A program made the position numbers and the translations under genes. A stretch of 64,000 nt of DNA from the NCBI RefSeq assembly GCF_009909155.2, contig NZ_JAAAPM020000004.1, positions 163,619 to 227,618 on the forward strand. The letters run 5' to 3'. The notes beneath the pieces are model-generated. The model saw nothing but the letters and a program-made list of their open reading frames with translations, did no database searches and was not told the origin of the DNA. Positions 45,034-53,164 of this stretch are shown here, piece by piece. How positions within the stretch are numbered: position 1 is the stretch's first letter; every line of letters begins with the position of its first letter. This DNA is from Flavobacterium undicola. Lineage in GTDB: Bacteria > Bacteroidota > Bacteroidia > Flavobacteriales > Flavobacteriaceae.

Positions 45034-47439
45034 TCACTCGCACTTCAAAACCTCCGCAGGATTGCGCACAGATGCTTTATAACTTTGCCAACTTACCGTA
45101 AGCATGGTGATGAAAAGCGTTACCAGCCCGGCAACCACAAATATCCACCAACTTATTTCGGTATGGTAAGCAAAATTGCTCAACCATTTATCCATCGCCC
45201 AGTATGCGAGCGGACAAGCAATTACAAAGGCAATAGCCGTCCAACGCAGAAAGTCACGGTTTATGAACAGCATTACTTCCGATACTTGTGCCCCATTTAC
45301 CTTACGTATGCCTATTTCTTTTCTCTTTTGGTTGATGAAATGCAGCAATAATCCATATAATCCAAGGCAAGCAATGGATAGTGAAAGAATAGTGAGCAGG
45401 ATATAGAACTTCCCAAATCGTACTTCGGAGAAATATTGACGGTTAAACAATTCGTCGGCAAAGAAATAGTTAAATGGATCTTCGGGGAAATGCCGTTTAT
45501 AAATTTTCTGCAATTGGGCAACCGCCTCCTGCATGTTCTGGTTATTTACGCGAATGGAATAGAACCCAAACTCGAATGGATGATCATTATTCCAAACCAT
45601 CGGATAAACGGGCTTATGCAACCCCTCGTTGTGGAAATCTGCCACCACACCAATAATTTCGACCGGTTTCCGGTTGTTGCCGGTGGGTACAATCTGCTTG
45701 CCTATAGCATCTTGGGCGTTTGCAAAACCTAACTTTCGGGCAGAGCTTTTATTTATCAATATCTTATTGGTATTATTGGCCGGAGTGACGGAAAAATTTT
45801 GCCCCGCCAGTAACTTCAACGAATACGTGTTGATAAAACCATCATCAGCATTGTTGGAGCAGAAAACCGCCCCAGGTTGAATTCCTGCATCCGGACGGAC
45901 GAACTCACTGGAACGCCAACGTGGCTCGTCTCCCGGAACGTTCATGGTAGCCGTTGCAGCTATAAAATGAGGGTCGGAAAGCACTTCATTGCGAAACGAA
46001 AGGAATTTCGTCCTTCGTCCTTCTCCCTGGGTATTTGTTGATGCTGGACCGCTTAAGATTATCACATTGTCGATTTTCATACCCAACGGGTAATTCTGCA
46101 TAAAGCGTATCTGCTTAAACACTATAATTGTTCCGCTGATAAAAATAATGGAAATAACCAGTTGGGCTATCACCAGACCTTTCTTGAAACCGCTTTTGCC
46201 TTTCACGTCTTTGCGTCCGGTGAACACTCCCATCCGGAAAATGCTTAACGACGTGTATATGCTTGAAAACACAATTCCGGTAAGGCACGCAATCGCCAGA
46301 AAGAATACGATTTTTCCGCTGGGAATATAGGCATGTTCGAGTGGCAGGCTAAAAAACTGCGCAAAAGGCATTAGCAAAACCTGATATAACATATATGCCA
46401 AAGCGACTGACAAAACGCTGATAATTAAACTTTCGATGAGCGATTGCAACCAGATATGAAAGCGTGAGGCTCCGATAAGCTTCCGGATCATGATTTCGTG
46501 CGAACGCTTGACCGACTGGGCGGTAGAGAGGTTCACAAAGTTTATCCATGCAATGAGCAAGGTAAGCAGCCCTACAATAAGAAGATTTACCAGAGATTTG
46601 GGGTTGGTGCCAGCTCCGAACTCGTTCTCGAGACCGCTAATGAAATGCAGGTCGGGCAACTGTTGAAGGTGGAAATGAGCTGTTTTTCCCTCTTTTTTCA
46701 AAAATGCCATGTAACGATCCACAAATTCGTTAATGCCAGCCTCAGCCTCTACCTTAGAAACTCCCGGCTTCAGGCGTATATAATTCCACCAATCCGGCGA
46801 ATTCCAGTTACCCTGTTCGCCTATCCAACCAAAATGAACAAAAGTTTTTATCGATATAAAATATTCGGCATCGAGGTGCGTGTTCGAAGGCAAATCGGCA
46901 AAAACACCTGTAACCTCCACGGGCATTCCCTCGTTCACCTTAATAATCTTGCCCACTGGGCTTTCGTTGCCAAAAAGTGCTTTGGCTTTGCTGGCGGACA
47001 ATACTCCCGTAAGAGGTTTTTTGAAATCGGCCTTACCCTGCAACATGGTGAGCTGAAAAACCTTCTCAAAACCCTCGTCCACCCAGAGCACGTTTTGGTC
47101 GCTGTAACCAATTACGCCATTACGAATCAGACAACGCTCAAGGTACGTCAGGGTATTGGCCTCTACGCCGGGGATTTCCCGTTTTAGTGCGAAGTACAAC
47201 TGTCGGGGAGTTTGAGTTCCTTCGTAGGTGCTGGCTCCATCTTTGGTCATTGACATATTGACACGATAAACGCGCTCGCTACCTTCAAAAAAACGGTCGT
47301 ATGAGGTTTCGTAAACAAGGTAGTGGAGGATAAACAGGAATGCAGTTAACCCAATAGTTAGTCCCATAATATTGATGAGGCTCACACTCTTGTTCTTCTT
47401 CAAACTTCTAAAAGCTGTAATAAAATAGATACGTAACAT
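45034..47439 (-). CDS. MacB/FtsX-type ABC transporter permease
   Basis: An 801-residue double-FtsX permease. One membrane segment lies near the N-terminus (VSLINIMGLTIGLTAFLFIL, about 20-40). A periplasmic MacB-like core follows to about residue 275. Three segments with LLIVGLLTLLIAWINFVNL, then a second MacB-PCD domain and three C-terminal segments ending NPAEVLKCE. The layout (4+4 helices) matches large Bacteroidetes permeases of the antibiotic-efflux/lipoprotein-release type. With the neighbouring ATPase, adaptor and TolC-like protein it would form a tripartite exporter. The substrate is unknown. Last gene of the operon. Confidence 0.93.
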   Translation of the reverse strand: MLRIYFITAFRSLKKNKSVSLINIMGLTIGLTAFLFILHYLVYETSYDRFFEGSERVYRVNMSMTKDGASTYEGTQTPRQLYFALKREIPGVEANTLTYLERCLIRNGVIGYSDQNVLWVDEGFEKVFQLTMLQGKADFKKPLTGVLSASKAKALFGNESPVGKIIKVNEGMPVEVTGVFADLPSNTHLDAEYFISIKTFVHFGWIGEQGNWNSPDWWNYIRLKPGVSKVEAEAGINEFVDRYMAFLKKEGKTAHFHLQQLPDLHFISGLENEFGAGTNPKSLVNLLIVGLLTLLIAWINFVNLSTAQSVKRSHEIMIRKLIGASRFHIWLQSLIESLIISVLSVALAYMLYQVLLMPFAQFFSLPLEHAYIPSGKIVFFLAIACLTGIVFSSIYTSLSIFRMGVFTGRKDVKGKSGFKKGLVIAQLVISIIFISGTIIVFKQIRFMQNYPLGMKIDNVIILSGPASTNTQGEGRRTKFLSFRNEVLSDPHFIAATATMNVPGDEPRWRSSEFVRPDAGIQPGAVFCSNNADDGFINTYSLKLLAGQNFSVTPANNTNKILINKSSARKLGFANAQDAIGKQIVPTGNNRKPVEIIGVVADFHNEGLHKPVYPMVWNNDHPFEFGFYSIRVNNQNMQEAVAQLQKIYKRHFPEDPFNYFFADELFNRQYFSEVRFGKFYILLTILSLSIACLGLYGLLLHFINQKRKEIGIRKVNGAQVSEVMLFINRDFLRWTAIAFVIACPLAYWAMDKWLSNFAYHTEISWWIFVVAGLVTLFITMLTVSWQSYKASVRNPAEVLKCE

Positions 47440-47460
47440 TGTTGTTTGTTTTTTTGATGT

Positions 47461-48150
47461 TTAAGCTAAAATTCCTATTTTTTTCTCTATACCTATTATT
47501 TGTCCATCAAACAGGTTGATGACGCGGTGCGAAAACGAAGCATCGTGCTGCGAGTGTGTTACCATTACGATGGTGGTTCCTTCGCGGTTCAGCTCCGAAA
47601 GTAAATCCATTACGTCTTTACCATTTTTTGAATCCAGATTTCCGGTAGGCTCATCGGCCAGAATCATTTTCGGGTTGGCAACTACCGCCCGTGCAATGGC
47701 CACACGTTGCTGTTGGCCACCCGAAAGTTGATTGGGAAAATGTGTGGCTCTATGGCTGATATTCATCCTGCGCAAGGTTTCTTCCACACGTTTTTTTCGT
47801 TCGGAAGCTTTTACTTTCATGTATACCAACGGCAATTCCACGTTTTCGAACACATTCATTTCCTCAATCAGGTTGAAACTTTGAAAAATAAAGCCGATAT
47901 TGCCTTTGCGCATGTCGGTGCGTTGTTTTTCTTTCAAATGTCCCACTTCGATTCCGTTCAGGAAATATTTACCTGAAGTAGGATTATCCAGCAACCCAAG
48001 AATATTCAACAAGGTTGATTTTCCACATCCGGAAGGCCCCATAATGGCGATAAATTCACCTTCGGTTACGTGCAATGAGACTCCACCCAAAGCCATTGTT
48101 TCAATTTCTTCCGTACGAAAAACTTTTTTTAATTCGTTAATCTTTAGCAT
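47461..48150 (-). CDS. MacB/LolD-type ABC transporter ATP-binding protein
   Basis: A 229-residue ABC ATPase. Walker A is GPSGCGKST (38-46), the Q-loop is GFIFQSFNLI, the signature LSGGQQQR (142-149) and Walker B MILADEPTGNLDS; the H-loop is MVTHSQHD. The ADEPTGNLDS wording is the mark of the LolD/MacB/FtsE class. It partners the permease downstream (21 bases between), and the HlyD-type adaptor precedes it by 50 bases. Confidence 0.96.
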   Translation of the reverse strand: MLKINELKKVFRTEEIETMALGGVSLHVTEGEFIAIMGPSGCGKSTLLNILGLLDNPTSGKYFLNGIEVGHLKEKQRTDMRKGNIGFIFQSFNLIEEMNVFENVELPLVYMKVKASERKKRVEETLRRMNISHRATHFPNQLSGGQQQRVAIARAVVANPKMILADEPTGNLDSKNGKDVMDLLSELNREGTTIVMVTHSQHDASFSHRVINLFDGQIIGIEKKIGILA

Positions 48151-48200
48151 AATATGATTATTTTTAAATTAGTAGTAAGAATCTATTCATTGATAATTGT

Positions 48201-49451
48201 TTACTGCAAAACCAACTCTTGCACATCTCCAAAGGTATCATACCCCGAGGTAATAACTTTTTCGCCAGGTTTCAAACCGGTTAACACTTCATAGTAAAGC
48301 GGATTCTGCCTTCCGATGGTGATGGTGCGCCGTGTGGCTGTTTTTCTGTCTTCCGAAACCACAAAAATCCATTGTCCGCCAGTAGTTTGATAAAATGAAC
48401 CACGCGGAATCAGGATAGCTTCGGCAGGCTGTCCGAGTTGCAAATTGATATAATAAGTTTGTCCTGCACGGATATTGTCTGGTCGTTCGCCGGCAAAAAT
48501 AAAGTCGGTTCTAAACTGTTTTTCTCGCACTTCGGGATATACTTTCCGTACACGCAAGGCGAAATTTTTGTCCTGGCGTTCGAATGTTGCACCCAGGCCG
48601 ATTTTTACCTTGTCGATATAATGTTCGTCAATCAATGCTTCAATTTTATAGTCGGACAACACGCTGATTTGCCCAATGCGACTGCCTGCCGCCACCGACT
48701 GTCCGATTTCCACTTCCAATAAACCAAGTTGACCGTTCACAGGAGCTTTTACGTTTAGATTGTCAATGCGCTGACGAACCAATGTCAGGTTTTCACGCAT
48801 ATTGTGCAAACTTTCTTCCATTTGTTTTATCTGGATGCCACGGAAAATGGAATCTTGCTTTTGCCGTTCGATAACCAGTTTCCGCCCGCTTAGAGCAAAT
48901 TCATAATCTTCTTTGGCTTGCAAATATTCTTCTTGCGAGGTTAGTTTCTCGATGTTGAGTTGCTTGTATTGTTGGAATTTGCGTTTTTTGCGTTCCACAT
49001 CCATGTCCAGTTGCAGTTTTTCTTTTTTTAAACTGAGTTTTTCCTGCTCCATTTGCACTTGCGTATTGCGAAGGAAGTTTTGCTTTTCGGCCAATTGTGC
49101 TTCGCTATCGAGGATATTCAGGTTCAGCATTGGGTTTTTTAGACGAATAATCACATCGCCTAGCTGTACCATGGCGCCTTCTTCCACCACTTTTTGTTCC
49201 ACCATTCCACCTTCCACGGCACTCAACTGGATGGTATTTATTGGCTCCACCTGTCCGCTTATACGGATATAATCGTTGAACTTGCTTTTGCTTACCACCT
49301 CAATCATTAGTTTCTGGCTGTCAACCGTCAATCGCGATTTGTGATTACCGAAAGCCATCCATAAAACGAGAAAAATCAATGCACTTCCTCCAGCCATATA
49401 TGGAATATGTTTTTTTCTCAGTCCTTTTTTCTTTTCAAGTATAATATCCAT
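48201..49451 (-). CDS. HlyD-family periplasmic adaptor subunit
   Basis: A 416-residue membrane fusion protein. An N-terminal anchor lies at about 14-32 (HIPYMAGGSALIFLVLWMAF). The lipoyl/barrel-sandwich half is IQLSAVEGGMVEQKVVEEGAMVQLGDVIIRL. A long coiled-coil hairpin runs about 110-215 (rich in Lys, Glu, Gln). The second lipoyl half is VKAPVNGQLGLLEVEIGQSVAAGSRIGQIS. It links the inner-membrane ABC transporter to the TolC-like channel. Part of the four-gene efflux operon. Confidence 0.94.
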   Translation of the reverse strand: MDIILEKKKGLRKKHIPYMAGGSALIFLVLWMAFGNHKSRLTVDSQKLMIEVVSKSKFNDYIRISGQVEPINTIQLSAVEGGMVEQKVVEEGAMVQLGDVIIRLKNPMLNLNILDSEAQLAEKQNFLRNTQVQMEQEKLSLKKEKLQLDMDVERKKRKFQQYKQLNIEKLTSQEEYLQAKEDYEFALSGRKLVIERQKQDSIFRGIQIKQMEESLHNMRENLTLVRQRIDNLNVKAPVNGQLGLLEVEIGQSVAAGSRIGQISVLSDYKIEALIDEHYIDKVKIGLGATFERQDKNFALRVRKVYPEVREKQFRTDFIFAGERPDNIRAGQTYYINLQLGQPAEAILIPRGSFYQTTGGQWIFVVSEDRKTATRRTITIGRQNPLYYEVLTGLKPGEKVITSGYDTFGDVQELVLQ

Positions 49452-49493
49452 AAATTTGATTGTGTAATTATTGAATCGTGTAATTGTAAATTA

Positions 49494-50816
49494 TTAATTG
49501 AACATGGAAGCTCCTTTGTAATAATTCAACAATTTCATTTTTAGTTGATATTTCAGGTTGGTGTAAAGTTCCTCTATTTGCACTTGCAGCAACCGGTTGG
49601 AGCTGGTGTTGAGTTCTAATGCGCTAATCAAACCTTCGGTATATTTCCGTTGATTGACTTGATGCGCTATCTTCATCGATTCGGTGCGTTTTCCGGCGTG
49701 AGCGTATTCGTCCGACAAGCCGTTGACATCTGCCACTGTTTTTTCAATATCGCTGTACACTTCCCGCAAGATTTCTTCCCGTTCGTTTTGTACAATAATC
49801 AACTGCTGTTTGCTGCGTTTCAGGTTGGTGGAACGGGAAAATCCATTGAAAATGGGAGTATTGAGCGATAAACCTACATAATAATTTTGATTGGTATTTA
49901 ATTGCTCTTTAAACGGCGTGTACGTTTTTCCATCCATCAATTTGGTGAAATAGGTATTGATGCCTCCATAAAGTGAAAGTTTTGGTAAAAATAGGCCTTT
50001 AGCCACGTTAATCTCCATTTTAGTAGATTCTACTGTTTTGTTGGAAGCCAGTACTTTGGGTAAATATGTTAACGCTTTTTGATAAATTTCAAAAGCATTT
50101 TCCTCTAAAGTGTCGATATGCAATAAGGTGTCAGAATCGGCCGTCTTTAAATCCCTGTTTACCGGAAAATTCATTTTCGCTTTCAACCGGATGTGTTCCT
50201 GCACCAACAGATTTTTTTGCTTGGTCAGCAAGTATCTGTCTTCGGCTTCCTTGGCTTGTAACTCTGCCACATCGGGAATCGACTTCATGCCCAGTTCCTC
50301 CATCCGTTTCACCCGTTTCAGGTTTGCAGTGCTTTCGTCCAATTGTTGCGCAGCCAATTTCACTGTACCTTGATAATACTGCACGTTGAAAAATATTTCC
50401 ATCGTTTCGTAAGCCACCCTGTCTTTGTTTTCCTGCAATTGCTGAAGTCCTTTCAGTCGATTTAGTTTTTCCATTTTCACTCTCGAAAATTGTGCAAAAC
50501 CGTCAAACAGCGCTACCGATGAATTGATGCCGTAATCATTGTACAATGTATTCGTATTGACATATTTATAAGTGTTTTTATCCAAAACCCGTCCATAATA
50601 CATCGTTCCATCGGTACTCGCATTTAACGATGGCAATAAACCTCCAACGGCTTCAAGTTGATTCTGTTTATAAATCTCGTTTTGCGCTTCCTGCTTAATA
50701 CGTAGGGTACTATTTTCCACCGCATAGCGCATACATTCATCCACTGTCCACGCTTTTTCTTGCGCTGACATCAGCAAGCCTGACATCCAAAACACGATTA
50801 CTATTAATTTCTTCAT
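49494..50816 (-). CDS. TolC-family outer membrane efflux protein
   Basis: A 440-residue TolC-type channel protein with a signal peptide (LIVIVFWMSGLLMSAQE). Two OEP repeats follow: the first with WTVDECMRYAVENSTLRIKQ and long helices (about 30-220), the second from about 240, with VGLSLNTPIFNGFSRSTNLKRSKQQL and YTEGLISALELNTSSNRLLQVQ. The protein would form the outer membrane part of the tripartite exporter. It is the first gene of the operon, with a candidate sigma-54 promoter in its upstream region. Confidence 0.95.
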   Translation of the reverse strand: MKKLIVIVFWMSGLLMSAQEKAWTVDECMRYAVENSTLRIKQEAQNEIYKQNQLEAVGGLLPSLNASTDGTMYYGRVLDKNTYKYVNTNTLYNDYGINSSVALFDGFAQFSRVKMEKLNRLKGLQQLQENKDRVAYETMEIFFNVQYYQGTVKLAAQQLDESTANLKRVKRMEELGMKSIPDVAELQAKEAEDRYLLTKQKNLLVQEHIRLKAKMNFPVNRDLKTADSDTLLHIDTLEENAFEIYQKALTYLPKVLASNKTVESTKMEINVAKGLFLPKLSLYGGINTYFTKLMDGKTYTPFKEQLNTNQNYYVGLSLNTPIFNGFSRSTNLKRSKQQLIIVQNEREEILREVYSDIEKTVADVNGLSDEYAHAGKRTESMKIAHQVNQRKYTEGLISALELNTSSNRLLQVQIEELYTNLKYQLKMKLLNYYKGASMFN

Positions 50817-50845
50817 TCAATATTCAGTTGATACGGCACCTCCAT

Positions 50846-50862
50846 TTCCAGAACCGTGCCAA
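50846..50862 (-). promoter_or_regulatory. Candidate sigma-54-like promoter of the efflux operon
   Basis: On the minus strand TTGGCAC-GGTTC-TGGAA. The -24 half matches YTGGCAC perfectly; the -12 half has TGGA where TTGC is expected, so the match is partial. It lies about 30 bases ahead of the first gene's ATG at 50816. It makes sense with the NtrC-type regulator of the same block, but is unproven. The GGCAC also forms a small inverted pair with GTGCC (50835-50839 and 50856-50860). Confidence 0.35.
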
Positions 50863-50914
50863 AAGGTATTTCTTGTTGATAATGAGTAGTATAGGTAATA
50901 TGGTGATTATGAGT

Positions 50915-50956
50915 AGTGTAAAATAAATTTACATGTAGTGATGGATATTTTACACT
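50915..50956. promoter_or_regulatory. Perfect 11-bp inverted repeat upstream of the efflux operon (possible enhancer site)
   Basis: AGTGTAAAATA (50915-50925) and TATTTTACACT (50946-50956) are exact reverse complements separated by 20 bases. They lie about 55-95 bases upstream of the candidate -24 element, where NtrC-type activators bind. The remaining stretch to fabD has a nearby direct repeat ATGAGTAGT (50882 and 50909). There is no T-tract, so a terminator is unlikely. Confidence 0.5.
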
Positions 50957-51123
50957 TCTAGTAATGAGAGAACTTAGAAAAGTGAACATTTTTGTTAATT
51001 CCGCTTTTTTTGGAATTAAGCTTTTAATATTCATTTTATTAGTTTATTTTTTTCTATACGTTTCTTTTTCAGTACTATTGCCACTTCGTAAATATACACA
51101 ACTCCTGATTGCATTTATAATAT

Positions 51124-51163
51124 TAAAAGCAAAAATCCCCACAAACATAAGTCTATGAGGATT
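51124..51163 (-). terminator. Terminator after fabD (minus strand)
   Basis: On the minus strand a stem of about 13 bp (51163-51151 with 51146-51134) with G-U pairs and loop TTAT, followed by TTTTTGCTTTT. It lies about 50 bases past the fabD stop. A small GGTCA/TGACC hairpin lies at 51181-51198 between them. Confidence 0.75.
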
Positions 51164-51210
51164 CAATTTATAAATATGCTGGTCACTAAAAACTGACCAC
51201 TGAATAGTAA

Positions 51211-52086
51211 TTATGCATTTGCCGTAGCCGCTTCTTTATTGATTTTCCCAATTAAACCGGTCAATACTTTTCCAGGACCTACTTCGGTAAATAAAGTCGC
51301 ACCATCTGCAATCATTTGTTGAACCGATTGTGTCCATTTTACCGGAGCAGTCAATTGGATGATTAGGTTTTTTTGGATTTCGGCAGGATCAGAAATCGCA
51401 CTGGCTGTAACGTTTTGATATACCGGGCAAATTGGAGTAGAAAAAGTGGTTGCTTCAATAGCAGCGGCCAATTCTTCTCTTGCCGGTTCCATCATTGGTG
51501 AGTGGAAAGCACCACCCACAGGCAATAACAGCGCCCGTTTTGCACCGGCAGCTTTCATCGCTTCACAGGCTTTTTCTACCGCTGAAAATTCTCCTGAAAT
51601 TACCAATTGTCCCGGGCAGTTATAATTGGCTGCCACCACAACTCCATCGATAGAAGCACAAACTTCTTCCACGATATTGTCTGCCAATCCTAAAACAGCC
51701 GCCATGGTTGATGGGGTAATTTCGCAGGCTTTTTGCATCGCCAAAGCTCTTTGTGAAACCAGTTTTAGTCCGTCTTCAAAAGACAAAGCACCATTGGCTA
51801 CCAAAGCAGAGAATTCACCTAATGAATGTCCGGCTACCATTTCCGGTTGGAAATCGTCACCTAATGTTTTGGCCAAAATTACCGAATGCAAGAAAACAGC
51901 GGGTTGGGTTACTTTGGTTTCTTTTAGTTCTTCGGCAGTGCCTTCAAACATGATATCAGTAATACGGAAACCTAAAATTTCATTGGCTTTTTCGAATAAC
52001 GCTTTGGCCTCTTCAGAAGTTTCATATAAATCTTTACCCATTCCTGTAAATTGTGCTCCTTGACCCGGAAATACGTATGCTTTCAT
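51211..52086 (-). CDS. fabD: Malonyl-CoA:ACP transacylase
   Basis: A 291-residue FabD, which loads malonyl groups onto acyl carrier protein for fatty acid synthesis. The active Ser88 is in AGHSLGEF and the partner His195 in GGAFHSPMM; Gln11 is in FPGQGAQ. YNCPGQLVISG is the conserved mid-sequence. Length is normal (about 290-310). It seems to be a single-gene unit, with its own -7 box (TATTTTTGC on the minus strand, 52156-52148) and terminator. Confidence 0.96.
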   Translation of the reverse strand: MKAYVFPGQGAQFTGMGKDLYETSEEAKALFEKANEILGFRITDIMFEGTAEELKETKVTQPAVFLHSVILAKTLGDDFQPEMVAGHSLGEFSALVANGALSFEDGLKLVSQRALAMQKACEITPSTMAAVLGLADNIVEEVCASIDGVVVAANYNCPGQLVISGEFSAVEKACEAMKAAGAKRALLLPVGGAFHSPMMEPAREELAAAIEATTFSTPICPVYQNVTASAISDPAEIQKNLIIQLTAPVKWTQSVQQMIADGATLFTEVGPGKVLTGLIGKINKEAATANA

Positions 52087-52147
52087 CTGTTATTTTTTAA
52101 TTTAAAGTTTTAAAATAGAAAGATTGAAAAATAGCTTCAATCGAGGG

Positions 52148-52156
52148 GCAAAAATA
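52148..52156 (-). promoter_or_regulatory. -7 box of the fabD promoter
   Basis: On the minus strand TATTTTTGC matches TAnnTTTGC. No clear -33 element is seen. The leader would be about 55 bases. Confidence 0.5.
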
Positions 52157-52229
52157 ACACTTTTTACTATAATGGCATTTGTATCTCTGTTTTCTTTAAA
52201 AAAGAGCAGATGGGGAATAGGAAATCAGA

Positions 52230-52454
52230 TTATTTATTCAGGTAAAAAGTTAACGCTCCCGAAGGGCATTTTTGTATTGTTTCGATAATTTTATCTGTGG
52301 TAGAAGCGTCAATTTTTATCCAAGGTTTTTCTTTGGGTTGAAAAACAGCAGGGTTATTTCGAACACAATTACCGGAGTGAATGCATTTCCCGGATTGCCA
52401 TACCACGGTAACTTCCCCGTTGGTATATTCCTTAACGATGTCTTTTGGATCCAT
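52230..52454 (-). CDS. YjdI-like (4Fe-4S mono-cluster) protein
   Basis: A 74-residue protein of the YjdI/Fer4_19 type. Three cysteines in order: VWQSGKCIHSGNCVRNNPAVF (Cys24, Cys30) and QKCPSGALTFYL (Cys64). The P-W-I-K/x-D (PWIKIDAS) middle is typical. A [4Fe-4S] or divergent cluster is suggested by family, not by the residues alone. Last gene of the pirin operon, 2 bases after the OsmC-like gene. Confidence 0.88.
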   Translation of the reverse strand: MDPKDIVKEYTNGEVTVVWQSGKCIHSGNCVRNNPAVFQPKEKPWIKIDASTTDKIIETIQKCPSGALTFYLNK

Positions 52455-52456
52455 GA

Positions 52457-52864
52457 TTAAAGGTTGGTGTTAATGGTTATTTTTCCTTTCAATAATTTCG
52501 AAATGGGGCATTTTTCCGCAATTAATAAAAGGCGTTCTTCCTGTTCGGGACTTATTGCTTTCGAAAACGAGATTTTTCGTTTGATTACAGTAGTAAAATC
52601 AGTTGTGTCTTCTTGATGTAAATTTAATGAAATATTTATTTCCGGGATATCCCATCCTTTTCGGTCGATATACATTCGCAAAGTAGAAAGGGTACATCCT
52701 GCCAATGAAGCCAACAAAGTAGAGAAAGGGTCAATGCCAAGGTCTTTGCCGCCTGTTTTTTCGGGCTCATCCATTATGAGTTCGTCCTTTCTCCATTTGA
52801 TGGTACACAAGTATTTTTGTGTACCAATACTTCCTGTAAGGTCATTTTCGAAAATAGGTCCCAT
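52457..52864 (-). CDS. OsmC-family protein
   Basis: A 135-residue OsmC/Ohr-type protein. The second half carries the redox Cys in ASLAGCTLSTLRMYIDRKGW (Cys57) and the other in AEKCPISKLLKGK (Cys119), the two-Cys spacing of the family, which reduces organic hydroperoxides. GKDLGIDPFSTLLASL precedes the first Cys. It is cotranscribed with pirin, a YidJ-like acetyltransferase and a YjdI-like protein, an arrangement that suggests a stress function. Confidence 0.9.
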   Translation of the reverse strand: MGPIFENDLTGSIGTQKYLCTIKWRKDELIMDEPEKTGGKDLGIDPFSTLLASLAGCTLSTLRMYIDRKGWDIPEINISLNLHQEDTTDFTTVIKRKISFSKAISPEQEERLLLIAEKCPISKLLKGKITINTNL

Positions 52865-52865
52865 A

Positions 52866-53150
52866 TTATAAAACGCTTCTTAGTTCAGGATTTCTATCAA
52901 ATACACTTTTGGCATAAGGACATAGCGGAATGATCTTCATGTTTCTTTCCAAGGCAAAAGCAACGGCTCTTTCCACCATTTTTTTTTCATATCCTTTTCC
53001 GTTATTTCCCGGGTTCACTTCGGTATGATCAATGATCAGTTTGTCATTTCCTGCAAAAACAAAAGTCATTTTGGCTTCTGTTTTTCCGTCGACAGTAATA
53101 GAGAAACTTCCCTTTTTGTCATTAAAATCTACATTTATAATTTCGTTCAT
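52866..53150 (-). CDS. YidJ-like (Acetyltransf_CG) small GNAT protein
   Basis: A 94-residue short GNAT-type protein of the YjdJ/YidJ kind. The strand KLIIDHTEVNPGNNGKGYEKKMVERAVAFALE contains the N-x-G-x-G-like acetyl-CoA loop, and the end MKIIPLCPYAKSVFDRNPE is the family's marker (C-P-Y/F-A-x-x-x-F). Such proteins travel with OsmC and YjdI homologues, as here. The acceptor substrate is unknown. It lies 14 bases after pirin and 1 base before the OsmC gene. Confidence 0.9.
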   Translation of the reverse strand: MNEIINVDFNDKKGSFSITVDGKTEAKMTFVFAGNDKLIIDHTEVNPGNNGKGYEKKMVERAVAFALERNMKIIPLCPYAKSVFDRNPELRSVL

Positions 53151-53164
53151 GCTGGTCTGTTTAT

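Noticed and set aside
46498..47187. 229-codon plus-strand frame inside the permease gene
   Set aside because: It is antisense to conserved permease sequence. Long opposite-strand frames are expected in this G+C-richer block.
50964..51158. 64-codon hydrophobic plus-strand frame between the TolC and fabD genes
   Set aside because: It crosses the fabD terminator hairpin and has no conserved feature.
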